Counted from the stretch's first letter, positions 1-13,855 are shown. The stretch: 64,000 nt of DNA from Eulemur rufifrons (GCF_041146395.1 NC_090984.1:87555114-87619113); one strand, 5' to 3'. Notes: generated by a model not told the origin, from the letters alone. Numbers and translations: made by a program.

Positions 1-60
1 TTACATTTTGCTTAATTTTTCTGTGCCTCATTTTCTCACCAATAAAATGGGAATAAAAAA
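1..60 (+). mobile_element. MIR SINE fragment, cut by the window edge
   Basis: The sequence resembles the conserved MIR core that normally reads 'cttaacctctctgtgcctcagtttcc...aaaatggggataa'. Here the C-T rich part and 'aataaaatgggaataa' remain. MIR is an ancient tRNA-derived mammalian SINE. The left boundary lies outside the window. It is short and diverged, so the family call is moderate. Confidence 0.5.
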
Positions 61-2790
61 AGAAAACTGTCTGGTGGCATAGAGGACTCAGACATAGATT
101 CATGCCTATATGAAAACCCAATACATGGCAGGGTTGGAACTGCAAACACTTGGGAGAATAGATGGATGAATAAGTCAACTGGGACCACTGGTTATCTTTG
201 TGGGAAACATAATAAATTTGGATACCTATGTCCTACCATGGGCAAAAATTAATTTCAGGTATATTAAAAACCTTATGAAAAACAAAACTGAAATGTTTAG
301 AAGAAAATATAGATTTTCTTATGAACTTTTGCTAGGGAAGGATTTCTGTAAACACACACACCCCCACACAGAAATCATAAAAGAAAAAAAGACTAGCACG
401 GTGTTCAGCCTGAATAGAAACATCTTTCAATATATGCTTACTATAATTGATTACTTGTATCTTCACATCATCAGTGCCACTTTGTTCTAAATAAATGTGG
501 ATAATAAAAAGTAGGCTGAAAAGAGTTTTTAGAGCAAGAGTTGAGGGGAAAATATGAGACTGGGTAAATAAGAGAATAATGGTATACTAAGAGTTCGAAT
601 TCTCCATAGCACAGAAAGCAAGCCATAAGGGAAGACAAATTACTTCCAAGCCAATGCAAGACACATTTCTCACCAATGATCAGAGGAGACTCAAATGCTG
701 TATACATCTCAGTAATTAATGTTTTCTTCTGAGTGTCAATTAATTTTTTTCTTCAGAGTATCTCTAATGCAGCAAACTAAGTTATTTCATATGTTTTTTC
801 CATTTGAAAGTATTTGCCAAGTGAATGTCAATAAAGAAGAGAGAAAACTTCCTTTCTGGCAACGTATAAACTTCTCGAGTTTTAGAGTATGAAATGAGTA
901 AGCCCCTGAGGATTATATTTTTAGTGTCAGATCTCATGACAAGGCACTGGCTTCTATAAGGATCAGCAATCTCATAAATTTAAATTGATTGAAGAAATAA
1001 GAATACCTGGCAAAGATGCAAATCTAAAATAGAGAAAAGACTGAGATTTCTAATCATACAGCTAATGCCTTGGAAGTACGCGTTAACAGAAAGAGAAAGC
1101 TTGCTACCCTGTAAAGCTTATAAAGCACCTTATTCTTTAATGTGACCTAAATTTTTCAGCTTGATTTACTTTATCTGTTATTAGCGCTATTTCATTTTTT
1201 GTACTTCTCCTACTTCATATTTTTAAGACTTAATTCACTCCTGACTCTTGATTGCCCTTGTTGCCTGATCAGTCATTTTCCTGTTTTGCTCCTTGTGCAA
1301 GTCCAAGCCTTCGGAAACAATGCCATTTCAGCCACAGCTTCAAAGTCACACATGCAACTTCTTCCTACGCTTTTGGATTTTCATGATAGTACATCAAATT
1401 ATACTAGAATCCAGATTCTAAATGTGGCTCTTTTGGCAAATAATTATTACAGCGTAGTGTAGGAATTCGCTTTGCAGCCAAGTCTACCACTAGGCAAAAG
1501 CAAATTTTAAATTATCAATAGGTTTCCAGTGATCAAATAAAAGGTGTGCTCAGCCACCATGTTAACTGCAACAGCAGGCACTAAGGGCATTCTGCAAAAT
1601 AAAGCAAGATGTTAAGGAGCCTGGGGGAACAAACTCAGTAGGGAAGTTCACCTAGTAACTTGTCCATTCAAGTGAAGTTTATCTGAGAACACCATGCGCA
1701 CCTCAAGTTGAGAGTCAATTCTTTGTCTTTCACCGGGGTTGGGAAAGGTTGGTTAAATCAAATATTCTGGTCAACTACAATATTAGAAAAATTAATTTGT
1801 AGAAGGAGATTTCTAGCAAGCTGAAAGCCTGATTCTCGTCTAAGTATCCAGAGATGCCTGGAAATTGACCTCCATTTCACCTGGTGCTGAAGTTATCACT
1901 CAGAAACGTGCTGGAATAGTTCTGCATCAATTCCACGGTCCCGGTGGGGAGGCCAGTGTACAGGAAATCCGGAACAGCAGGCAGAGGCTGGGAGCAGAGC
2001 CAGGACTGAGGCGCTCAAGGAGGAGCATGGTCTCAGGCACTGACCCTGCCTTTGCACACCCCTGAGCGTGAGTGACTCCTTGCATTTTGCACTTAGGCCC
2101 TTGACTTCCCTTCCCCTAGTCCTGGCCCTTGCCTGGAGAATGTGAACAGGCAAACAAAACCCAAGTCTGTACCCAGTGACATCCTCACACTACGCTGATG
2201 CTTCTCTGACAGCTCAGCCCTCATGGAAAGTTTGGAGATCTGGGAAGCCTTGACCTTTGACCTGGAGCATGTTGTATTGTCTGATATGTGTAGTTACCTG
2301 CCTGGAGGTAAATTTCTGTATCCTTTGCTTTATATCCTTTATTTTTTTGCTGTGTCTCTTGGCACATTTCCATCAATTACATCATTGTTCTGCAGTATCA
2401 CCTATGCAACACTTAACTCTAAAATAAGATTCAAAATCAAAGTACAGAAAGAAAATCAAGGTCAGCATTGTGAACAGCAGTGATTGTCCCGCAGGTGTAA
2501 GGAGTTAGCAGACAACTGCAGACCTATGGTAAGAAGGCTAGGTAAACTAGGTTATTCTCTGCATTCACATAGCATTCTGGTTATTACCCATTTGAAAGTT
2601 TCTTAAATAAGTTTCTCTCTTTTTTTTGCCTCTTACATACTAAAAAATAAAAAAGAAATCAACATGTACTAGGAACAAACAAAAATGGGTAATGCAAATA
2701 CCAGCAAAGAAACAATATTGTTGTTCATATGCAAAGAGCAATGTAGTTCTTCTGCCTAAGGAAAGCTGACCTGAATGTCTAAGGAGTCTT
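61..2790. other. Unique AT-rich sequence, no feature recognised
   Basis: I read this stretch on both strands. The open frames here (for example 1199-1462 and 2223-2483) are short and lack splice context or recognisable motifs. No repeat family was recognised with confidence. By position it would be deep in the first intron of the minus-strand gene that begins near 39.5 kb. Confidence 0.4.
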
Positions 2791-2850
2791 CTAGGGTTCT
2801 GGTTATCTATTGCTGAATAACTACCCTAAAATTCTGTGGCTTAGAACACC
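2791..2850 (+). mobile_element. Fragment of an old LTR-type mammalian repeat
   Basis: The stretch around 2806-2850 contains 'ggttatctattgctgaataac' followed by a 'gtggcttagaaca'-like segment. The same signature opens the longer copies at 48516-48993 and 56604-56840. I recognise the family by this conserved start but do not assign a subfamily. Only the first 60 or so bases are present here. Confidence 0.45.
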
Positions 2851-3019
2851 CCTAGATATCTTCCTGCTTTGAGGTCAATTTTTTTCTCCACCAGTTATGC
2901 AGTTGTCTCCTTCTACATCAAATTTCTAAAGTCTGGAGTGCCTCAGTCGCTTTGTTCGGGGTCTAGACTTGCCTGTATTACAAGTTCAACCCCTAAGTGT
3001 TCCCATGCATCAAAATATC

Positions 3020-3174
3020 CATATAATGGTATACTCCAAATTAGTATCTCTAGTCTGAACTTCTCTTAGAAACTTTAGGCTCATGTTTCTTGCTGCCCAT
3101 TCAATGGCCAAAGAGATCTTAAAACAGAAGCAAATCATGACATTTTCTGTCCCCCTGTTTAATCAGAGATTACT

Positions 3175-3176
<2 letters not shown>
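3020..3176 (+). mobile_element. L2 LINE fragment, left part (split by an Alu)
   Basis: Diverged plus-strand L2 sequence. Around 3025-3090 it matches the L2 3' coding part that normally reads 'tatctccagtctgacctctc'. Around 3110-3150 it matches the 'agagtgatctttttaaaacataaatcagatcatg' segment. The L2 resumes after the Alu at 3501, so both pieces are one insertion interrupted later. L2 is an ancient CR1-clade LINE. No coding potential survives. Confidence 0.5.
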
Positions 3177-4040
<864 letters not shown>

Positions 4041-4689
4041 CTAATGACTCTGGACCTATGATTTTTAAAGTCTTGGGAGTCATGGGCAGCTTACAAGCTG
4101 ACATTACATCTGTTCTGCTCTCAATAGAGACCTGTTTATCACATAAAAACTCAAAGCATATTGTTCAAAGTGTGATAGATAATGACTTTATTTTATTTTA
4201 AAAATCAGTTTAGTTTTGTAATCATTTCAAATGTCACTTGATTAAATTATATGCAAAATTTTAAATACATGCATGAAAAATATAAGAAAATAAATCACCC
4301 ATAATCTCACCTTTCAGATGGATAATGTATTAAACATATCATTTACTATTTTGTTTTGCTTTTTGAAATTTTTTTTCCACCCTGTACACATTTCTCAGTG
4401 TGGAATTTCAGCTAATTTTATATAATTTTTCCCCAGAATCAGAAAATAAATTCTAACAATTGGCAATAATTTGAGAAAGCCTGGAGGACCATTTTGATGC
4501 TTTTAGATCTTTACTAGTCTACTGGAATAAATAGTGTCACTTAAAAGATATGTAACCAATTAATCAACAAAACATTACCCTTAGAATCCAGAATTTGGAT
4601 TTATCACAATTTGCACATATCACAAAAGTTTGATAACTAGGTCAGAAGCTTGAATCACTAGAGTTAAAAGTTAACATATAACCTTCACT
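4041..4689. other. AT-rich sequence, possible old LINE-1 remnant
   Basis: Mostly A/T with no usable frame. Around 4260-4400 the pattern 'aaataaatcacccataatctcacc' then 'ctgtacacatttctcagtg' resembles diverged LINE-1 non-coding sequence common in mammals. The match is too weak for a family call. Confidence 0.3.
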
Positions 4690-5645
4690 CATTCAATGAA
4701 TTGAATTGAACAATCAACAAATGCTTACAGAGCATCTACAGTGTAGATGCTAGACTCTGGCAACACAGCAATGACAAAAGTCACTACCTTCCCAGAGCTT
4801 GGTCTAGTCAGAGGACAATAGATAGGCAGTAGATGGTAGGTTGGTAGGTAGGTAGGTAGGTGATAGATAGATAGAGAGATAGATAATTGATAAATGGATA
4901 GATAAATAGATGTATGTTTGATGATGACAAATGCTTTGGAGAAAAACATGGCCTGCAATAATTTTGAAGGATGATGGACAACTTGTAGTTTTAATTTGTC
5001 ATTGGAGTTATCAAGGAAGGCCTTGCTGAGACCTGAAAGAGGTGAGGGAGCCAGACACAGGGATATCTGGGGGAAAAGTGTTCCAGGCAGAGGAAACACC
5101 TACTGCAAAGGTTCTGAACTGGGAAGGAGTCTTGCTTGTTTTAGAAAGAGTACAAGGTCAGTGTGGCTGGAGCTGGGTGAGCAAGGCAAGAAGTAGTAGA
5201 TTATGTGGTCATGGAGGTGTCAGGTTATTCAGGGCCTTAGAGGCTATTGTAAGGATTATGGATTTTACATTGAGTGGAACAGAAATCTATGGGAGGAATG
5301 GGGGCTTGCGGCTGATATCATCTTGCTTAATGTTAAAAGGAACCCTCTGGCTACTATTCAAGGAATAGACTGAGGGTTAAGGGCAAGAGGAGGAAGAAGA
5401 GTCAGGAGGGTCCTGCTATATTATAGGACAGAAAAAAAGACTTGGACCATGGGGGCAGGAAGGTCAGATTTGGGATATATTTTGATGGTAGCACTTATAC
5501 TGGCAGAGGATTTGGAGGTGGGGTATGTATGGACCACACCAATGTCTTAGGCCTGAGCCACTGGAAGGATGGATTTGCCATTTACAGACAAAAAGAAGAC
5601 AATGGGAGCAGGAGCTTTGGGGGGAATATTTGGACCATCCAAGCA
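4690..5645 (-). mobile_element. L2 LINE, about 950 bp, 5'-truncated
   Basis: Minus-strand L2 from its 3' end at the left. Recognised segments in order: 'gcttacagagcatctaca' and 'cagcaatgacaaaagtcactacc'; 'gctgagacctgaaagaggtgagggagccag'; 'gtgttccaggcagaggaaacacc'; 'gtcagtgtggctggagc'; 'cagggccttagaggctattgtaaggattatggattttac'; then 'gggatatattttgatggtagc'. A microsatellite (4836-4912) has grown inside it. Four predicted frames here are shadows of this repeat. The reverse-strand frame at 4725-5099 also follows the repeat and is not a gene. Confidence 0.88.
4836..4912. repeat. Compound (GGTA)n/(GATA)n microsatellite
   Basis: Tandem ggta units at about 4838-4861 pass into gata units to about 4910, with several interruptions. 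It lies within the L2 at 4690-5645 and is likely to vary in length between individuals. Confidence 0.9.
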
Positions 5646-6577
5646 AAAAAAGTTTTTTTTAAACAACAAAAATGTTTAAGAAATGTCTGGGAAATAATCA
5701 TTTGGCTACATTAAAAGGGAGAGAGGGGGAAGCAAAGTGACTAATGAATACAAGTGGGGGACTTAAATGCTATTACAACTAATACACGGGGTAACTTGAG
5801 TCTGTTCAAATACTGGATGTATTTCTTTTAAAGGGTCTCTAAGCAGCCATCAGAGAGATTTGACACTCCCTATCTACCTCTGTAGAATAGCCTCGTAGAA
5901 CAGATCAATTCACCAAGCAATAAAGTACAGTTCTACAAGCTTTAGAACATGTTCAGTAACAAGGAAGTAATTACTGATTTTTCTCTTGAGAAAGTTATTT
6001 TCTATCCTCATCAAATATTTCCCCAGATGTCTATAAAAATGGAAGACAAGAGGACACAGTATTCTGCGGCAAGTACTAACCAGTTGTCCACTGACGCTAC
6101 AGAGTTAGATGTGAAATCCCCAAAACAGGGCTCGACAGAAGCCAACACTTGGTGATTTTTTTGTTAACTACCTTGTTTTATATACAATTATAAGGCATTC
6201 CTTCCCTCTACACCTTACCTTTTTTAAAAAAAAATGGCAAATAAACAATTTATTTAACAGGCACTTGGATATATTATTTTTCTAAATGCATGAATGATGT
6301 CCATAAAGCATGAACCTCAGCTGAAGACATTACTAGGCTTTCAACTAATAACCTGCGTCTGTATTTGGTTTGGTCATGAAGGAGCTCTGGGATGAGTACC
6401 AAACCCCTCTAATGATCTCTTCTCCCAGGTTTCTTCTCATACAACTTCTATAAAAGGGACACATAGAAGTAAGTACCGAGTCAGGCAAAAATTAGTATAT
6501 AGCCGCCCACCACCACCAAAGCAGGCGCTTTCCAACAAGCTGCAGCTGAGATCACAAGGAACCCATGAGATCAGTGG
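5646..6577. other. Unique sequence, no feature recognised
   Basis: No repeat, exon or RNA signature seen. The short frame at 5949-6155 opens with ATG but has no coding motif or splice context. Confidence 0.4.
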
Positions 6578-6775
6578 GGTCCTCAACTTTAGATGCACAT
6601 TTGAATCTTGTGAGGGCTTTTAAAAAAAAACAAACAAACAACAACAAAAAAAACACCCACGTCCCAGACCCAATGCCAGAGGTTTTGATTTAATTGGTAT
6701 GGGAAGAGGGTGGGCATTATTTTTAAGGCTCCCCACGTGATAATAACGTACACCCAGGACTGAAACCATCACATT
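6578..6775. mobile_element. MER5-type hAT DNA transposon
   Basis: The sequence follows the MER5A/B pattern: 'ttagatgcacatttgaatcttgtgagggcttttaaaa', 'cccagacccaatgccagaggttttgattta' and, near the end, 'ttaaggctccccacgtgataa'. MER5 elements are short non-autonomous Charlie-type hAT copies. An A/C-rich expansion at 6621-6656 interrupts it. Orientation is hard to fix because the family is partly palindromic. Confidence 0.7.
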
Positions 6776-8685
6776 AGAAAAAGCTATGAGCACAGCCTGT
6801 TTTGCAAGGAATTTCAACACTAATAGAAAGAGGGGATTCGAAATAATAATACTTGGTAATTTCATAGACACGCTGGGCCAAATTCTCATGTGATAGAAAA
6901 ATTCAGGGAGGGGATTAGAAAATGCAAGCAACAGGCATGTTTAAATTTTAAAGAGATAAAACGATCGTCTTTTTATGGCAGTATTATGCCTATCTTTCCC
7001 ACACATCCCTCCAGAATCCTTTCAAATTAATTTTCTCTTAAATCCCATATAAGCAGTCGATGCTCCCTGCGAAATTCTCAAATATGCACAAAAAATCACA
7101 GACTGTTGCCTGAAACTGCTCCTTGTCTCAGTGGCCAGCTCCTTCCACACATGGCTGGTGACCCAGAGAGCTGGTTATGAGCTGGGGGACTGCCCTACAG
7201 CAAACTCCGGCAACCCAAGGTGTGTGTGGGGCTGGGATTCAGCAATTCCACCTTATAAAGCAACGGTGAGCAGAGCTCCATGAGAGTATCTTGAAAATGG
7301 AGCAATATTATGCAACAACAATAACAACAATTTCTCCGTAGCCAAAAGTCACCCACAGGAGACTTTTCAGCTGTTACACAACTGATGGCTTTTAAACAGC
7401 CAGCCACATGATGCCCCATATAGGGAAATACACAATCTTCAATAGGCTTTCAATGCCCTCAGAATTAGATTTCTGGGCACCTATTATGCACATATTTATC
7501 AGCTTCTGCAATGGATACAAAATATAATACTTGGGCCCGGTTTTCAGTTGTGACTCTGTCAAAGCAGGGATGAACATACAAAGGCTTTGACATCCAAGCT
7601 CCCAATGAGCTACACAGACAAAATGATGTTAGAGTCATTCAGAACAGACCACCAGGGGCAGAAGTCATTAAATGAAAATTAGACCAGATCTTAAAATGTA
7701 GTTAGGATTTGGTGGAAAGAGAAGATAACCAGGCAGCAGGGATCCCTGTGAGCAGAAGTGCTCCGGCAGGAGCAGAGAGAGCCTACAGGTCGAGGGCAGC
7801 GGGGGGAGGGCAGCTGTGTAGAGCTGTGGCTCAAAGCTGAAGCAGCTCCCCTTAGAAGTGACTCTCCACATGTGTGCTGCTGTCACATTTTATTAATGGG
7901 AAAAATATAGCTTTGCTACCACTGAGGAAAGCTATGTTCCCTTAGTGACAGAATACAAGCTGAGAGAGTTGTACAAAGCAGTACAAAGCAGGTCTAAAAC
8001 TTGCTGTGACCAACAGGGCAGGCCAAGTCTGCAAGAAAGATGGTGTCACTCTGGAACCTGAACGAAGGTTTTCTCTGAAGTACACAGGACAGCATGGCCC
8101 TGATGCCAGGCTCAGCCTGCAGCCCAGTGCCGAAGAAAGGCCAAGAGGATGAGGAGGCCAAGCTACCTGTGGCCGCTTTGATGGGTGCAAGAGGGGTTGT
8201 GAGGTGGCGATCGCTGGCTGTTTTTGTGTGATTCCAAGTCTTTTAATCCCTTCAGGCAGGCAGTAAAAACATTCTAGTATTTCAAAGAATGCTGTGAATA
8301 TAAAAAATGAAAAAAAAATTGATAATCTCCAGTTAGGGAAGTTGGGTTGTATTTTGTAACAGTGGCACTGGGGAGTGACTGATGGCTTTCTAACAGGAAA
8401 AGACTTTATGGAAAAAACGTGGCAGGAAGAATTATCTTGCAGTGAAATGCAAATTAGAATGAAAGGAGGAGAGCGTGTATAAGCAAGGATAAGTTTATTT
8501 CAATTCTCCTAAAGTTTCCATTTTGAAAAGTAGGAAAAAGGCATATAATTTTCTACTTTTCAAAGAAATTTCGAATACCTTGTCTTCTACTTACAAAGAG
8601 TAATGGAAGTAAAAACTAGTAAATATTGCCCCCAAAGAAACTGTTTATAAAATATTATTCCACCTTTACTTATGGTTCCTTTGTT
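6776..8685. other. Unique sequence, no feature recognised
   Basis: Contains a small AAC/ATA-rich patch at 7311-7332. The open frames (7195-7419, 7668-7886, 7942-8190) have no motif, splice context or composition that would support coding. Nothing else is recognised. Confidence 0.4.
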
Positions 8686-8689
8686 CCAA

Positions 8690-8850
8690 CTTCGTAACAT
8701 TTCAGCTGTGTGGCATTGGTCAAATTGCTCAACCTCTATAAACCTTACTTTCATGATCTATAAAATGAAGACAATATGGCTATAATGCCACTTCATTGAG
8801 TCATTCTGAGGATTTAATGAAATAATGCATATAAACCACCTCTTCCTGAA
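8690..8850 (+). mobile_element. MIR SINE
   Basis: Core order is preserved: 'agctgtgtggcattggtcaaattgctcaacctc', 'ctttcatgatctataaaatgaagac', then 'tcattctgaggatttaatgaaataatgcat'. This is the standard MIR arrangement at high divergence. Confidence 0.75.
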
Positions 8851-9384
8851 AAATATGTAAAGCAATTTTTTGCTTGGACCTCCATAGCTTCAGGCAAAAT
8901 ACTTCATACCCCAGAGTGACTTAAAATATGCCCCAAGTATGTGGGTTACAATCCAATTTCATGTTTTACCATGGAAATCCTAAGAGATATCTCTAGGAAA
9001 ACCTGCGGTCTATCATGAGAAAGATTGAAAATTTAAGAAACTAAGTGACTGGACACTCACTTAAGAAGCCAATAAATTAAAACCACACTGTTGAATGAGC
9101 CAATGTGGCTCTTGGTAGCTTTGCTCAGACCTTAGTCAGCACCTGTCTTCAGTGGGAAAATGGTACCTGCCTGGTATCCTTTGTAAAATACCAACATCAT
9201 CCATGAGGAGAGGGGCTGGCACAACAAAGGTGACAGAAGCAGACAGTAGCTGGTGGTGTTGCAAGACAAAGAATCACGCACTCTTTTATGCTTTCTATGT
9301 GACCCCAAAACTGAAAACCCAAGGCTAATTCATCAGAGATTCCCCTAACTGAATACAATGCCCATTTCTGCACAGACTACCTGT
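8851..9384. other. Unique sequence, no feature recognised
   Basis: No repeat or gene signature was recognised on either strand. Confidence 0.4.
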
Positions 9385-9490
9385 GGAGTTGGTTCAATAG
9401 CTCTTGTATAGAGAGCACCAGCCACCTATTCTAGGCACTAGGGGTGCAAAAATGGAATAAAAACCATCCTGCTCTGTAACTGCCAGTGGG
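9385..9490 (-). mobile_element. L2 LINE 3'-end fragment
   Basis: 'ctattctaggcactaggggtgcaaaaatgg...ccatcctgctctgtaact' corresponds to the reverse complement of the L2 3' end ('gcctagaacagtgcctggcac'). Confidence 0.5.
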
Positions 9491-9699
9491 ATGTTGCACA
9501 CATGTTCTGTCAGAATTTATCATCTTCTCTCCCAACTCTGACTTCTTCACTGTGTTGTTCATGTTCCTGTTTCTGTGCCATTACCATACACCAATCACTC
9601 CGGCCAGAGCTGGGAGATGAATTTTGATTCCTCCCGCTCCTCTCCTTCCTTCTTGTAGATGTCAAGTTCTGCCCCTCTCCTTCCACAGCATCTCTAGTA

Positions 9700-9890
9700 T
9701 CTCTCTCTCCCACCATGTAAGGATACAGCAAGAAGGCAGCCATCTGCAAGCCAGGAAGAGGACCCTCACCACACACTGAATTGCTGGCGCCTTCATCTTG
9801 GACTTCTCAGCTCCAGAACTGTGAGAAATAAATGTCAATGTTTAAGCCACAGAGTTATGGTATTTGGTTGTAGCAGTCCGAGCTAAGATG
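9700..9890 (+). mobile_element. MaLR-type LTR 3' part (MLT1-like)
   Basis: The order 'accatgtaaggatacagcaagaaggcagccatctgcaagcc', then 'gaaataaatgtcaatg' with a poly(A) signal, then 'taagccacagagttatggtatttggttgtagcagtccgagctaa' is characteristic of ERVL-MaLR LTR 3' ends. The 5' half, if present, is in the pyrimidine-rich stretch before 9700. It is an old non-coding retroviral-type LTR with no internal genes. Confidence 0.65.
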
Positions 9891-10765
9891 CTGGGACTTG
9901 CAGTTATGTGGCACAGCCTCCCAGGACAGAGGAAGGAGGGGAAGGACAGAGAGCAGAGGGGCAGACTGAAGCCATCAGGCACAGACCACTCGGAAGAGAC
10001 AAGCAGGGTTTGAAGCACGGCAGCAGTCAGCTTCACAAACCACCACGGTAAATAATCCATCCTGTGTTACTGTCTTCTGTGGACTTCTCAGGCAGCAAGT
10101 GGGAATATTACCATGTAATCATTTCCCTTTATTTCAGTAATTTAAAGAGTGAAAACCTTGGAGCTTTTTTCTCCTCCAGAGACCAGAGTATACTTGTGGG
10201 GCCAATAACATCTTTGCAAAACAGAAGAAACATTAACTGTATCTTTATATTACCCAGCCAGAAGAATGTTTTCTAATAAGCAATTGAGTGAAAAACCCTA
10301 CTGTGAGTGAATTTAGTTTTCCAGAGAAACGCAGGAAACAGTCATGAATGTTTTATTAAAATGCTTTCTAATCGTAAATGTATATCTGTGTCTTCACAAA
10401 TACACGTTTTAACACCACAACTCTCCAAGCCAGCAAACAACTCTGTAAAACTGTCTTTAATCCCTCACAAATGACCCAAGAGTCCCACTGAGGCTTTAGC
10501 ACACATTATTTAGAAAACTTGTGAATCTGCAAGCCAGGAGATGTGGAAAACCACAGCAACCAGACTGGCGAGGCGGCCAGGTCTGAAGGACAACACTAGG
10601 AGGGGTGTACAGCCTCCCTGAGCTCTGAATCCCCCTCCCTCCCCGCCACCCCACTACACTTGACCCTGCCCTAACCACTCCTCTTTCTTCTGCAGACTCA
10701 GTATAGGAACTTGCAGCCGAATGGGCTTCAAGAGTTTACCTGGTCTAGTTCCTTGCTTTCAGACA
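9891..10765. other. Unique sequence, no feature recognised
   Basis: No repeat family or gene signature recognised. The short frames at 9842-10060, 10064-10276 and 10496-10678 carry no motif. Confidence 0.4.
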
Positions 10766-10852
10766 AATTATCAACATTTCATACATGAGAAAAATAAGAC
10801 CCAGAGACATTAATTGGCTTGTCGAAAGTCAGAGAGCTAATAAACAGAAGAA
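10766..10852 (-). mobile_element. MIR SINE fragment
   Basis: 'tcatacatgagaaaaataagacccagagacattaattggcttgtcgaaagtcagagagc' matches the reverse complement of the MIR core. It abuts the LINE-1 3' end at 10853. Confidence 0.6.
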
Positions 10853-11095
10853 TATACAGGATGAACAAGTCTGGAGATCTAATGTACAACATGAGGACTA
10901 TAGTTAATAAAATTGGGATTTCTGTTAAATAGGTAGATTTTACCTGCTCTTGCCACAAAAAAAATAACTGTATGAGATGATAGATATGATAATTTGCTTC
11001 ACTATAGTAACCATTTTGCTATCTATATGTATCCCATAACATCATGTTGTAAACCTCAAATACACACAACAAAATGTACTAAAAACAAAAAAGAA
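10853..11095 (+). mobile_element. LINE-1 3' UTR end (L1MA/L1MB-like)
   Basis: Contains 'tggagatctaatgtacaacatgaggactatagttaata', a 'gtagattttacctgctcttgccac' segment, and 'atcccataacatcatgttgtaaacctcaaatacacacaa' before an A-rich tail. This is the familiar 3' end of medium-age mammalian L1 elements. It is truncated at its 5' end. Confidence 0.8.
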
Positions 11096-11814
11096 AGAAC
11101 TAGAACTAAAGTCCTGGTCCTCCTAAGCACAGTGCTTCTACTGACTCCAGTTTTTGCATGGTCTGGTTCCACAAATGGGATGAAGGAAAAGGGATTCCAT
11201 ATACATCTCTGATAACAATATGTATGGCCATTGAAAATAGCATACTGAAACTGAAATTAATCTATAAAGTTACACTCACTGATAAAGAAATTTCACATTT
11301 TAGCAAATTTATCCTTCAGAAAACATGGCGAGATAGTTCTGGTATTGTTTTCTGTCAGCACAGCCAACAAAGACCCAAGGTCCTTTTATTCTTTCCAAGT
11401 CTTCATAATCGTTAAGAGAATTTGTTCATTTATTTAATGAAAAATATTGCAAGAACATGAGAGCAGGTGTCCATTGCACAGCATTTATTATGCAGACAAA
11501 AATCACATATGCATAAAGAAGAACAAGCACAAAAGTCCTCTACTTAGAGATAATAAAAGACGACATATAAAGCCTACTATCACTTTGTTGTCATCATCAT
11601 CATCATCAAGTCAAGGCAATCTCACTAGACACAGACAGCATTCTCAGATCCTTTCAAGGTCCCTAATGGGTTTACCTCAACCCTAACTCTAGCTCTGCAC
11701 ATCCTTGGATATTAAATGATGCTTGTCAAGGACCATCCCTGCTAGATAATTCTGTTATTTTCATTCTCCTGTCAACATCCATACAGATTTCCCAGGCCTT
11801 GCACCCCCAGAAGA
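11096..11814. other. Unique sequence with a short (TCA)n tract
   Basis: A six-unit tca run lies at 11590-11610. No repeat family or exon was recognised otherwise. Confidence 0.4.
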
Positions 11815-12030
11815 TCTGAGTCAGTGATCTGGGATGGAGCCCAGGCCTTGGTATGTTGTAAAAGCTCCCCGAGTGGATCTGATGCATCGAAACACATGGG
11901 CTGGGCTTCGTCCCAGAATGACTGATTCAGAATCTCTGGGGTTCAAGGTCTGGGAGATCTTTATTTTGGAAAAGCTCCCCTGGGTGACTCAGATACAAAC
12001 TAAAAAGTGAGAAATGCTCTCCTCAATTGA
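11815..12030. mobile_element. MER5-type hAT DNA transposon
   Basis: 'aaaagctccccgagtggatctgatgcatcg' and, further on, 'cagaatgactgattcagaatctctggggttcaaggtctgggagatcttta' then 'ggaaaagctcccctgggtgactcagata' follow the MER5 arrangement with its paired internal repeats. Confidence 0.7.
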
Positions 12031-13855
12031 CAGGCATAAATCTCTCCACACTGTTGGGGGACTACACTGGAGCAACAATCTATGTTAAATGAATATTTGA
12101 ATGCAGACTCCAGCCATGCCTACAGCTAACCTCCAATTGGCTTTCCAATTTGGCTAAATGCTAAATTTGCTCCTTAGGGTAGCTGTTGAGTGTATTTAAA
12201 TATACCACAGAGATTGCATGCACAACTCTGATGCATCTCTTCTCTTTTCATATATTCACAAATCACTTTTATGAACACTAGCTTCACACCAAATAATAAA
12301 AATGCACATTAAACAAGAACACAAACCAAGCAACAGCTTCAATTTGAAAAAGCGTTTAATTTTACCACAAGAACATTTTTTGTTCCCTTTCTTTTCATAT
12401 GTTAAAATAAATCTGAATCTATTTACAAAATCTTGTGCTGAATTAAGTGAAACATAAAAGAAACAACACTCATTATTAAAAGTCTATAAATTAAAATAAT
12501 AACAGAGGCAGACTTCGAACTCCATTTAAGATGAGAGCAACCTGACATTTCAAGAGGAAACACTTTCCCAGAGAACAAGTCACCAAGCATGACATCTTAA
12601 AACTCCAGAGTACAAAATGTCAACACCGAAAGGACTGAGTTGGTAAAAATTGAGAACGAGTGGGGCCTGAGAAGTAAAATCTGTTTCAAACAAAACAAAC
12701 TACTGCCAGATTTTGCACTTCATTGAATAGCTGCAGCACATCAGTGTGCTCATTTTTAATTCCTTTACTACAGACTCATTTCCTCTACTTTGTACAAGTC
12801 CTAACAGTGAGCTACAAAAATGTCATAAATTATGGAGTGCAAATAGTGAAAAATCCTACACTCACAGAGTGGTCCAAAGTGGTCATCATGCATTCCTCAG
12901 TTTTAAATACAAAGAAAAACATGCTTTTTGCCTATAAAGTAAAATGATGACGGTTGCAAAACATCCCAGCAGAGCTGGTCCCTCATCTCTGCTGCCAGTG
13001 AAGGGAGGGGAGGCATTAGCGGGAAGACATTAGGCTGAGTATTAGAAAGGACACTGGTATAACCAAACTATTGCTTGATTAATGGAAAGTCCCAGTTCAG
13101 TGGAAGAGCAACATCATATTTACTCCAACTAAAATTAGATCAAATCCTTCTTGTCCAGCATGTCAGTACAGAAATCTGCCTCCCGAAGAACCAAAATAGA
13201 ATGGTTGAAGTGCGAATAGACCAATACAGAAGTTGCTCTTTGCTGCGGAAACTTTTCTGAAAACAGAACCATTATTATTCCCTGTGCCCACAGGGCAACA
13301 CGTGCTTGGGGAAAAAGGCCCACTCCATCTCCCTCAGATGCTGTGATCATATTGTTCCACCTTATTAAAGATCAACTAATTTAAAAGGCCACAAAGTCTA
13401 GGTAGGTCTTACAGGATGTTTCTAGTTAGTCCCTGTAGTTCACAAGCCACAGTGAAGCCACATTAACCACAATGACTTCCCAACAATGTGAAGTCAGATA
13501 AACTAATGGATGGGGAATAGAGTTAGAATTCAGGCCTAACAGAGAAGTGTGCACACACCAATAGTTTCTAGCTCTCCCAACCCCCAAGACTTTCTCAACG
13601 CTCCTATAAAGCAGCAAATGACTGATTTGAATTTCACACCCTCTCCCTTCTTTTGTGCTCCCTCATTGTCAGCAGAATAATACTCAAAGTATGACTGACA
13701 AGAAAGAGAAAGAGGAGCAAAAAGATGCTGTAATATTTTTGTCATGTAATTATCTGCTAGAGACTCAAGCATCGGCTGGAGAGCAATGGCCCCTTCCCAA
13801 TTTCTACTGCTGTTGACACCTTAGAGTCCTGAAGGACAAGCCAAATTTGACATGC
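12031..13855. other. Unique sequence, no feature recognised
   Basis: No repeat family or exon recognised. Frames at 12723-12947, 13135-13350 and 13536-13772 overlap on opposite strands and show no motif. Confidence 0.4.
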